Shown here: one piece after another, positions 26,250 through 35,601 of the stretch | How the letters are laid out: every line of letters begins with the position of its first letter | Numbering within the stretch: the stretch's first letter is position 1 | From: Daedaleopsis sinensis | Taxonomy: Eukaryota > Basidiomycota > Agaricomycetes > Polyporales > Polyporaceae | Direction: 5' to 3' | DNA: 64,000 nt | Assembly (NCBI GenBank): GCA_033807695.1 | Contig: CM066301.1 | Location: 3,224,001 to 3,288,000, forward strand | Notes under the pieces: generated by a model | Databases searched by the model: none | Seen by the model: only the letters and a program-made list of their open reading frames with translations | What the model was told of the DNA's origin: nothing | Position numbers and translations under genes: made by a program

Positions 26250-27745
26250 ATGGCGTACCCTCGTCACTTCCATCTAATCCGGCGGTGGGTTCTAGGTGAG
26301 TACTCCCGAGGTTTCCGATGTTCTGCGCGCTGACGGAGGCCCGGGCTTAGCGATCTGCGCCTTGCTGAGCTTGGTGTGGTGTGCGTTGCTGTGTGTGGAG
26401 ATCTACGTCCTGGAGGACAGCTCGGACAGAGCCCAAAGTAAGTAGGTCTGCTGCTCGTGGAGGTTCTCGGCGTGACGCGCAGTGCCGTCTGCCGCTTTCT
26501 AGAGAATCTGGTCCTGGTCATGATCCTCGTCAATGCGGCTACGTCCGCCATGTCGATTGCACTGTGAGTAGTCAGTATGTCTAGCTGTACACGCGTGTAT
26601 TGATAGGATATCTAGGATTCTCGTCAAGTTCCGCGGGTACGTGGATGGCGCGAGGCTCGCTCTGCTGCTTATGGGCCATATAGGTATGTCCCCCACCCAT
26701 CAGTGCTCATCAAAGCGCGTCTCAAATCTGAATAGGAACCGCGGCGTTGTTCACGCTATTCAACCCCACCTTTGTATGTCCAACTCAACGTGAGTACTTT
26801 GTGCGCGAGCACCTTCGTACCCTCCTGATTAAACAAACCTGCAGCATCGAAACGCAAGGTGTGCAAAGATGTCAACCTGTCTATCCTCGTGTGTAGCTGG
26901 GTTTTACCTGCTCTACGTAAGTGCATGTCGCGTCTACATACTCGCCGCACGCCACATTGGCTCACCATGTGCGACTGGTTGCAGTTGTGTGGTATAGCGC
27001 CTACTTCGCAGTTACCCACTACAGAGGGCAGAACGAGCCTGTTGGGATTACCACGGCGCCAACGCGGTCACGAGAGAAACACGAATCAAACCTGCTTCCC
27101 ATGATGGCGGCACCCAAGGAACCTGTCTGGCGCCCTCCTTCTAGTACAATCCCAAGCGTGTACTCCTCAGCGACGGCGCCGTGGCCTGAACCTCCCTTGG
27201 TCAAACCGCCTCCGGTACCGCGACAGCCTCCGCCTATTCTCCAGCAGGCGCCACGACGGCCTTCCTGGAGGCAGTATCCGCCGCCGCCGCCACCTCTACC
27301 TCATGCTCAAACACCTATGCGCCAGCCTGTCCTTGCCCACTCCCCGTATGCATCTCATCCATCGCCTGTGCATCTAGCGTATTTGTCGTCTTCCCAGCCA
27401 TCTTCCCAACACTCCTCTAAGCACTCCTCGCAAATGTCGTCGAGGATGTCCGCCAGCTCATCGAAGCACCTCTCGCTATCCATACCGTCGGCGTATTCAT
27501 CGTCCCAGGTGGGGTCGAACGACTCGCGCCGGACCACGCTGCAACCGCCCCGCCCGGGGTCACAGCTGCCATCCCTGTCCCCTGTGACACTTACACCGCA
27601 GTCAGGTCCCCCGTCCACGTCTCGTATTCTATCTGCCAGCGCGCCGCTGAGCCTCACCCCCATCGACGAAGACGAAAATCCGTCGCCGCGCTCTTCTGGG
27701 AGGTCTTCAGGAAGACTCTCCAAACCCGCGCCGCTATTGTATTGA
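26250..27745 (+). CDS. Four-transmembrane protein with long Pro/Ser-rich tail, unknown function
   Basis: Model: join(26250..26295, 26351..26437, 26503..26563, 26607..26683, 26736..26789, 26845..26916, 26985..27745), 1158 bases, 385 residues. All six introns fall in one phase-consistent chain. Four hydrophobic segments are seen in the first 160 residues: ICALLSLVWCALLCVEIYVL, a segment around LVLVMILVNAATSAMSIAL, LALLLMGHIGTAALFTLF, and LSILVCSWVLPALLVWYSAYFAV shortened here to its core LVCSWVLPALLVWY. After about residue 175 the tail is proline-rich, then serine-rich, and ends in an acidic then basic stretch (DEDENPSPRSS). The layout of four helices plus a long cytosolic tail recalls small fungal membrane scaffold proteins, but I do not recognise a family. 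Confidence 0.75.
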
Positions 27746-28195
27746 TGCTCGTGTATCATAACTGTACTACTATCTGTATCGATAAGTCTCTGTAAGTTCT
27801 ATTGCATATCATCATGGACGGTTGTTGGTGTTGCAAGGATGTCATAATAGATGTAGATTGATGCGAACTGTCGTCACTACTACTGTCTGATATATGTTTG
27901 GATATCCACGCAATCACACATTGCAGTGCGTACGCGCAAACGCACACGGCGAAGTGAGTCCAGACGACTTCCCGTCACGAAGTGGCACCCAGCGTCACAT
28001 ATCTATGCACTCGTTCCGCCACGTGCGCGGAGTTCGTACGCTCGCTCATCGTGGCCTCGACATTCGATCTGGGTCAATGAACTTTCCTGAGCTTGTTTCA
28101 TGTCTTGACCACTCTGCTTGATCCTCCATTGATCACCTACTCAACGCTGAAACATCTGACTCCGACCATTCATCTCGTATTGAAAAGCGCCGAGC
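27746..28195. other. Intergenic, promoter of IST1-TBC gene
   Basis: A 450-base gap with no supported open frame, between the membrane protein's stop and the start codon at 28196. Confidence 0.5.
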
Positions 28196-31100
28196 ATGAC
28201 TGCTCAGTGGGAACCTGGACGGGTCAAGGTGTGTTCTGCTCATACGCCTGCCCGATGTCGACCGTTCAAAGTACCGGAGTAGGCCCAGCTGCGGCTCACG
28301 GCCCAGCGGCTGGGGCAGCTGCAAGACCGGATGGAGTCGCAGGCGCAAATCACTCAGCGGGACATCGCGACCCTCCTCCAGCAAGGAAACATCGCGCTTG
28401 CGCGGGCGAAGGCCCAGAAGCTCATGGGGGAGGACGTGCGGAGTGACCTGCTGCAGACGTTGGAGATGCACGTAGGTGTCATCCTTGGACACTTGAATGA
28501 ACTAGAACGAAGGTGCGCGTGCGGCATTATCCCCGTCCTCCGTCCGGACGTATGTCGGCCACCTGCTCACACCAACCCCCGGGGCAGTGACACGCCCAGC
28601 CCTATTGTAGCAGAAGCTGCATCAAGTATAATCTACGCCGGCCTCAGTATTGAGTCGAAAGGTCTATATCTGCGTCATGGGCAGGGTGTGTCCCGCGTGT
28701 TGACTGTGTTCGGCGTACAGAGCTCCACTATGTCCGTGAATTCCTCATGCAAGTCCTGGGATCCGACTTCATGCGTTCCTCGCTGGAGAACCAGGATAAT
28801 TACGTGTCCACAAGGGTGAGCGCGATGCTTCCCCGTGTCTACGCTCCACGTCCTTATGCAGGAGCAGGTGCTCCGAGCGATTGCCGCACCCCCGCCTACT
28901 GCCACGAAACTAGACCAATACCTCTATGGGGTAGCACGCATGCACAATGTCAACTGGCTCCCCGACCTATCCCCACAACAGAAGTGCGTTCTCAGCGTAC
29001 ATGCCGGCCGTGCCGGGCAATTCTGAACGGTCTGCCGTACAGGGTGAACGCTTTGTCTCCCATCGTCGACCCGGAGATTGTGGGCGTGGTGGACTTGGCG
29101 CAACTCCGCTCTTTGTGTTCCCATGGTAGGTCGGCGGATACTATATCTTGGGAGCGTCGTTATTGAATTGGAGATGCAGGTCTGCCGTCACATCCGCCGT
29201 GGTTGCGTCCACGAGTATGGAGGTAAGGAGATACTGCCTCGGTTCATATATCTGATCTTGAGGACTATTCAGATTACTACTTGGTACATTGCCTGTGGAC
29301 AAAAACGTCTGGCGGAAAGAGGCTCGAACACAAAGGGACAACTACTACGTGCGTGTCACAGTCCACGTACGTGGAGCCAACACAGCGATTAACTTCATTT
29401 TAGGATCTTGTGCGGCGATTACTAGAACCCCTCTCCTCTCTACCTGAGCCGACAGAACCCTTGTCTCCGTCTGATCAATCTATCTTGGATGTCTTCAATG
29501 AGCTCTCTATGGTACCGCCTAGTCTTTTGGTCACGCTGGAAGAGGAGCCAGAGCCATGCCCCCAATGTCCCCTTGACGGGGACGCGCCAGAAGATGTCAA
29601 GATTCCATGCGCCGACAATCTGGACGCTCGCCTGCGGTCAATACGCGCGAAGGAAGTCGGGGAGTCGGCGGAAGGGGACCCGTCTTCGAACGACACGCCC
29701 GAAATACGTCTGGATGCTACACCTGAAATTAGACTTGACGCGACGCCTGAAGTCCGACTGGAGGAGCCGTCCCCGACGAGATCAAGGGCACGGGAAACAA
29801 TCCCCAAGACATCACTGCAAGTGCCTGATTCTCCCACCTCCTCACACTCAGGGATGTCCACTACGCTACTGCCCTCAAGGCCGTATACTTCGCTTGGTGC
29901 ACACAACAAGCATTCATCAGCGCTGCTTCGCCTTTTGTACATACACTCATGCCTCAACCCCGCCAACCGCTCTCCTCAGATCGGTTCACTATTAGTTCCT
30001 ATATATGCTGCTCTCGTGGAGGAGGTCGATCCCGAAGACATCCCACACGTGGAGGCAGATGTTTTCTGGGTGTTCGAGTCTATGGTCGGCGAATTTTCTG
30101 AACTCGAAGCCGAGCAGAACGGGACCGTCTGGGTGCAGAAGTTGAGCGACCGGTTACGGTGGGCGGATCCAGAGCTTGCCGACGACCTGGTACGTCCCTC
30201 GGCGTCCTACATTCGCTTCTACGTTGACGAAGCTTTTTTCTCTCTCTTTTAGGTGACCAAAGGCCTTGACCCAGGTCTTCCGCATTACTCCTTGTACGTC
30301 CACATACCGGCCTTAAATTGCGGATAGCGCTCACAGGTATTGTAGCCGTTGGCTCATCCCATTACTGACTCACACGCTGCCACTACACGCCATCCTCATG
30401 GTCTGGGATGCTCTCTTCTCTCAACCCATGCGGCAGCGAGACGAGAACCCAAAGCTCGATTACCTCATGGACATATGCACTAGTATGTTACTAAGCGCTC
30501 GTAGCACGTTGCTGCAGTAAGTTGCAGGTCGGTACCCTCGAGAACTTTCGCTGATAGAGCGTACAGGCTTGGCCGGACGCATCGCAAGTCGCAGTACCTC
30601 TGGTCTGACGAAGTCGCAGCAATACCGTCGACGGCGTTTGGAGAACGAGAGCTTGAGGAAGCTTTCATTGAGGGCATGGCATTCCTCCAACGATACCCTC
30701 TGGAATCCATCGGGGGCATCGAGAAGGTTTTGCAGACCGCCTTTGATCTCGCCTCTCAAAGAGAGTCTGGCACTACGTCGAGAACCAACGGGTCTGCAGG
30801 TGGCCTTGGGGCGCGTCTCCGCGATACAGTCTGGAAAGGGTTTTCGTCAAGTCTCGAGTCTCATCCAGAAGAAGACGTTGATAGCGAAGACGAAGACGAG
30901 GACGAGGACGAGGAGTCAGACGGAACCAGTCCACAGCCAAGTGCCCAGCCGACCTTGACCACACGGTTAGCCAACAGCGTGTGGCGAGGGATCACGAACC
31001 AAAGTGCGATGGACGCGCCTTCTCCGGCCGCAAGTCCTGCACTTTCACCGGCGCCTTCACCCCTCTCGTCGCCCCTCTCGTCGCCCTTGCCATCGCCTCT

Positions 31101-32781
31101 TCCTACTTCTCAATCTGCACACGCGGTTCCTCCTCGAGAGGCAGTGGCTAATGCCGCTGCGATGGGGAAGTCCATGCTCTTGGGATACGCTGGAAAGCTA
31201 AAGGATTCAGACGCGGCGGCCAATCTCGCAAAGGTCACCACGAACTGGAGAGTGAGAGCTTTGGATGCTTGGACCAAGCGTGGCAATGAGCCTCCTGCGA
31301 ACAACACCTTGGCGCCGCCGTCCCCGTCTTACTCTGCGCCGTCAATCGCCTCAGCTCAGGACCACAATCGGAGCATATCGCTGAACGTCCTCACCGCGCC
31401 GCCGAGGGCGAACGATGACAAGCGAGGGTCGCTGCCTATCATCGACAGGTCGGATGCGTACTCGCCGCCTCCGAAACCAGCCTTCTTCCGCCCGGTGAGA
31501 GACAGTGTATTGATCGCTTCTCCTATCAGTCGCAGCGGTGATGCGTCGCCAGTCTCCGACACGGGTTCTCATCGCAGCAGTCTACGATCCTCATTCAAGC
31601 TGCCAGAGAGGATCCCTTCGCGCACTCCTACGGGCCCCAAGCCCCTCCTGCTGAGCTCATCGTCCCTCATGACGGGCAGTCCGGCGCGTTCGCCCGTTTC
31701 GCCGGCGACAGACTCTCAATGGGCTGAGTCTGTCCGCGCACAACGTCCTGCGATCAACCACCGCGCCTCGCAGTCCTCGATCTCGTCGCTGTCGCCCTCG
31801 GAGCCGTTCCGCGCGGCGAAGAAGGTAGAGAACAGGTCGGACATGGAGTCGGACGGCGGCGGCCAGAGCAGGATCGTGCCCATCAACCGGAACAAGTCCC
31901 CGTCGCCCATGGCGCGCGCGTCGAGACATATGTCGCCCGCGCCACGGAACAGGCGCTCGATCGACCCTCCCACCCCGCCCAAGTCCCACCGCCGCCTACC
32001 GACGGATTCGTCGGCGGCCGACGAGAACGGCCGCCGCATAAGCTGGGGGCGCGTCGACGCCGGCCCCGACTCGCCCACGACCATCCCGTCGCCGCCGCCG
32101 CCCGGCACACCCGAGGCGGACACGGCGACCATCGCCGACGTGCGTGTGAAGCGGCCCGAGTCCCAGCGGCAGCGCGGCTCCGTCGTCCTCAGCGAGGGCA
32201 GCGACGCGTCATACGCGCTGCAGTCCGCAGAGGCGAAGCTCACCCGGCGGAGCGCGACGCTCTCCCGGCGGGTCGACTCGACGAGCTCGGTAGAGGCGTC
32301 CCCCGTGGACGGCAAGAGCTCGAACCCAAACCTGCGCAGGAAGCGGTTCCCGCCGCGCCTGCACTCGCTGCGCAACTCGCGCAGCTCGACGGAGCCGATG
32401 CCGCCGCTCCCGGCGCTCGCGCTGGGCGCGGGCAGCTCGCTGGACGTCCCGGCGGACTACGACCTCGAGGCGACGACGCCGCGCGCGGGCAGCTTCGACG
32501 AGCAGATGGGCGTGCCGGTGCCGATGCCGATGCCGCCGTCGCCCCGCCGTCGGCCAAGGAAGGTGTCCGCGGGCGAGCGTGAAGGCGAGGCCACGGGGAC
32601 TACGCCCGGGCGGACGAGGAAGGTCTCTGCGGAGAGCCGGACCCGGAAGATCTCCGCGGAGGGGCGGAGGAAGGTCTCTGCTGAGCGCGATACGCAGCAC
32701 CGGCGCGAGAGCGCTGCTGTCGAGGGCGACGACGAGGGGTACAACGACCTGCTCAGCGCGTACGAGAGCGAGGACCAGTGA
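28196..32781 (+). CDS. IST1-TBC fusion protein (ESCRT-associated domain plus atypical Rab-GAP-like domain)
   Basis: Model: join(28196..28228, 28283..28512, 28588..28661, 28721..28815, 28862..28983, 29043..29125, 29180..29222, 29273..29348, 29404..30189, 30253..30293, 30337..30516, 30567..32781), 3978 bases, 1325 residues, in phase at all 11 introns. Residues 10-184 form an IST1 domain: QRLGQLQDRMESQAQ, RDIATLLQQGNIALARAKAQ, SSIIYAG, ELHYVREFLMQVLG, NVNW. Residues 190 to about 640 look like a fungal TBC domain: DLAQLRSLCSHGLPSHPPW, LRPRVWRLLLGTLP, NYYDLVRRLLEPL, LLRLLYIHSCLNPANRSPQ, HVEADVFWVFESMVGEFSEL, LPHYSLYCSRWLIPLLTH, VWDALFS. The canonical arginine-finger motif IxxDxxR and the YxQG motif are not evident. 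The C-terminal 500 residues are Ser/Pro-rich with repeated RKVSA-type sites. Retaining the intron at 28984..29042 would give an IST1-only protein of 198 residues. Confidence 0.83.
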
Positions 32782-32925
32782 GTGCGGGAGGGGAGCGTAT
32801 ACGTATTAGTCCATGTGTTGGCACCAAGCCGACCAATGCCGTATTTATTATGAATGTTACCGACCGCATGCTATATGCTATATGCTATACGTGTCGCCGC
32901 GGCCGTCGCCGTGGATCTACTGTAG

Positions 32926-33696
32926 CTATGTATTCGAGCCATGTTCGCTCTCGTTTTCGTCTGCGTGTTGGTGCCCGGTCTCATGTCGCAGGGCCTCCTG
33001 GACGCCGTGGTAGACCTCGAGGAGCACAGGGAATCTGGGCAGGATGTTCTGGGAACATCCGCAGTGGACAAGTTAGCCGACGGAAGATAGCCCGCTTCCA
33101 AGGATGGGCCGCCTCACCTCGAACGCGACTTCGAGCTGGATCGCCCCCTGCGGAGTGCGGGTGACGGCGACGAGGTAAAAGCGGATATCCCAGCCCCGGA
33201 TGCCCTCGTTGATGAGGAAATCCTCGAGGGACGACCACGGGACGAAGCTGCGGGCGGCCAGCAGGGAGAGGCCTGCGCACCCCTTGTGGGTCTCGAGCTG
33301 GATGCCGAGCGAGGGCAGGATAACCACCGACTCTGGATACGTAACGATGAGGTTAGGGCCCAGTGGCTAACCGAATGCGGGAGTCGCTTACCCCACTGCA
33401 CCTGCGTGAGCTTCGAGTGCAGGTACGCGAGAGTGGCCACTGCCAGCGCTGCGATCCGGGCTCGAGAGCTCGTTACCTAGATGCACGTTAGCAGGCGTGG
33501 TCAGTCGCGTCGATGTCGCGCTCACCGTGTTCCACCAGTACGCAAGGATGAGGACAAGAGAGAAGTCCAGCCAGAGGGAGGTAATCCGAGTCTCGCTGGC
33601 AGAGCGAAGCCTAGCATCAACTCTGTACTCAGTCCATGCTGGGTGCTCGATTATGGTGAGCTCGGGGTGTTCATCGAGGGGCTTCGTGCGTTGCAT
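32926..33696 (-). CDS. GPI15: GPI-GlcNAc transferase subunit H (PIG-H/Gpi15)
   Basis: Model: complement(32926..33048, 33118..33332, 33392..33476, 33526..33696), 594 bases, 197 residues, in phase. Two hydrophobic segments near the N terminus (LWLDFSLVLILAYWWNT and ARIAALAVATLAYLHS) form the usual hairpin. The PIG-H domain follows: ESVVILPSLGIQLET, RSFVPWSSLEDFLINEGIRG, WDIRFYLVAV, then LPRFPVLLEVYHGVQEAL. The protein is part of the ER complex that transfers GlcNAc to phosphatidylinositol, the first step of GPI anchor synthesis. It lies tail to tail with the IST1-TBC gene (144 bases) and head to head with ECO1 (295 bases between start codons). Confidence 0.92.
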
Positions 33697-33991
33697 TCAT
33701 CAGCACCCGGCGGCTTGCGGTATGTAGGTGAGTCGTGACTTGAAGTTCCTCTCAGTCCGACCGCTGCATTGGGCGCTAGACGTGGCGCCGGTGGGTGTCA
33801 CTGTCACACAGCGTTGCGTTGAGCTCACGTGACAGACGCGTCCAAGTGCGTCGGGCGCCAAATAAAGGCAAACAACGCGACGCGATTGCTAGAGCCAAGT
33901 ACTTTCACTGATCAACGGCTTGTCTCTCACCTCTATCCTCCTCCTCCCCTTCGCGATATCCATCCTCACACACAATCTACTGCGCTGCACA
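33697..33991. promoter_or_regulatory. Short bidirectional promoter between PIG-H and ECO1
   Basis: 295 bases separate two divergent start codons, so both promoters must lie here. A CAAATAAAGG motif at about 33860 faces ECO1. Inferred from position. Confidence 0.4.
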
Positions 33992-35183
33992 ATGCCTGCG
34001 GAATTGAAGAAAACATACAGCACTCGCTCCGCGAGCAAGCCCATCATGCCCTCATCTCCACCTTCCGAGCTGACATCGCCCCCTCCTGCCAAACGCAAGC
34101 GTCCCTTCACAGACCGTCCGACCGAGCTCAACACGCCCTCGAAGAAGGCCCGCCGCGGGTCCAAAGCGGATTCAAAGGGCAAGGCGGCGGACAAGTCCAA
34201 GGGCAAGCTGGGCAAGCTCACCCAGCTGCACTTCTCCCTCGACACCCCCATCCTTCGCACCTGCCCCCTCTGCGACCTGTCGTACACGCGAGGCGCGCCG
34301 GATGACGAGGCACTGCACAAAGCCCATTGCGCGCGCGTACAGCGTGGGCTGGAATGGGGCAAGGAGGAGGAGCGGGAGGCCCTCAAGGCCGGCGTCGAGG
34401 AGCTACAGAGCAACGTCAAGCTCCGGAACGGCACGCGCGGGCGCGTCATTTGCTTCAGGCCCGACGTAGGGGGCAAGATAGGCTCGAAGGTGCGTCCACG
34501 CTCTCCGTCGCGATGCGTCGTCAGAGAGACTGACCTACTGCGGACGCGTTCGCCCTCAGTTGGCACTCCTGCTGGACACCATCCGCCTCGCGCTCTCGTC
34601 CCCGCCGCTCTCGCCTGCAGTCCTCCGTCGCTGCAAGGTGTACCTCTTCCTGTCATCCACGGCTGGGCCCACGACTACGCGGGAAAAGATTATTGGCTGC
34701 GTCGTCGCACAGCGCATCTCCACAGCGATGGCTATCGCGCGTCCCGCTGAGATCGCAGCCGCCTTCTCGTCGTCGTCATCGTCAGCTCAAGCAGCACCCT
34801 CCGCAACATCCTCTCAGACACAGCCTACATCCGAACCCCCCGCTCCTTCCCAAGACACCTCATCGTCTTCCCAGCAGTCGACCGAGGACAGACCACCCCT
34901 GGCGCTCCTGCCCGTCGACGACTCCACGAATCTATACGTACACCCAGCGCAGCTCCCGACACCGATGGGCATTCCTCGTCTATTCGTCTCTACCGAGCAC
35001 CGGCGGCTCGGCATAGCATCTCGTCTCCTATCCGTCGCTGCAGCGAACTTCATCCTCGGCTGCCCGCTCAACCCGGCGCGCGGGGATGTCGCGTTCACGC
35101 AGCCGACTGGCGCAGGCAAGGCCGTGCTCGAGGCGTGGGGCAAGGGCGGCGTACGCATCTATGAGGAAGAGGGCAATATCTGA
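33992..35183 (+). CDS. ECO1: Sister chromatid cohesion acetyltransferase ECO1
   Basis: Model: join(33992..34489, 34560..35183), 1122 bases, 373 residues, one phase-0 intron. A basic disordered N terminus leads to a C2H2-type zinc finger (CPLC ... HKAHC, about residues 91-113). The acetyltransferase domain follows: RRCKVYLFLSS, IIGCVVAQRI, the acetyl-CoA loop in RLFVSTEHRRLGIASRLL, and the family block AFTQPTGAGKAVLEAWGKGG. A Ser/Gln-rich insert of about 60 residues (around 250-310) separates the two halves of the domain, which is common in fungi. Eco1 acetylates the Smc3 head during S phase to lock cohesin on chromatin; nuclear. Confidence 0.93.
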
Positions 35184-35601
35184 TGTCTATCCTATCTGTG
35201 ATGTATCTGTCAGTTTCAGACCCGACGTTTCTCGATGTATTCCTGCTACATTTTTATTCCCTCATATTCCTGTCATCTGATACCATGAACTACTCTGACG
35301 TTTGCCATCGTACTCCGTCCGTCGTGTGACCCGGTGCGGTTGGGAAAAAAAAGACTAGGTATACAAATGACACAACATATTCCGTACATGAGATAGCGAT
35401 CGTAGCGATGAAATGCGCATAATAGTAGTGTACTTTCTTTCGGGACCTTCTCTGGCGACCTGTAACAGACGCACGCGCACGCGCACGCACACACACAACC
35501 CAAGCCACAGCCCGAACCAGAAAACACTCAGAGACAACAAACCACACATCTATTCCCCTTTCACATGCGCCGCGCGAGAGCATGGCTTCCCTGGGGACAA
35601 C
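35184..35601. other. Intergenic between ECO1 and GLT1 3' ends
   Basis: Convergent gene ends. Contains a GCAC/CA-type dinucleotide-like run at about 35468-35500 and A-rich tracts. No gene seen; frames over the repeat are low-complexity. Confidence 0.5.

Noticed and set aside
29042..32781. A separate TBC gene downstream of a separate IST1 gene
   Set aside because: There are only 16 bases between the IST1 read-through stop and the TBC exon, no in-frame ATG at the TBC start, and the intervening intron splices in phase. A fusion is the simpler model.
32866..32892. ATGCTATATGCTATATGCTATAC tandem-like motif
   Set aside because: Three imperfect 8-base copies in the 3' region of the IST1-TBC gene; too short to call more than simple sequence.
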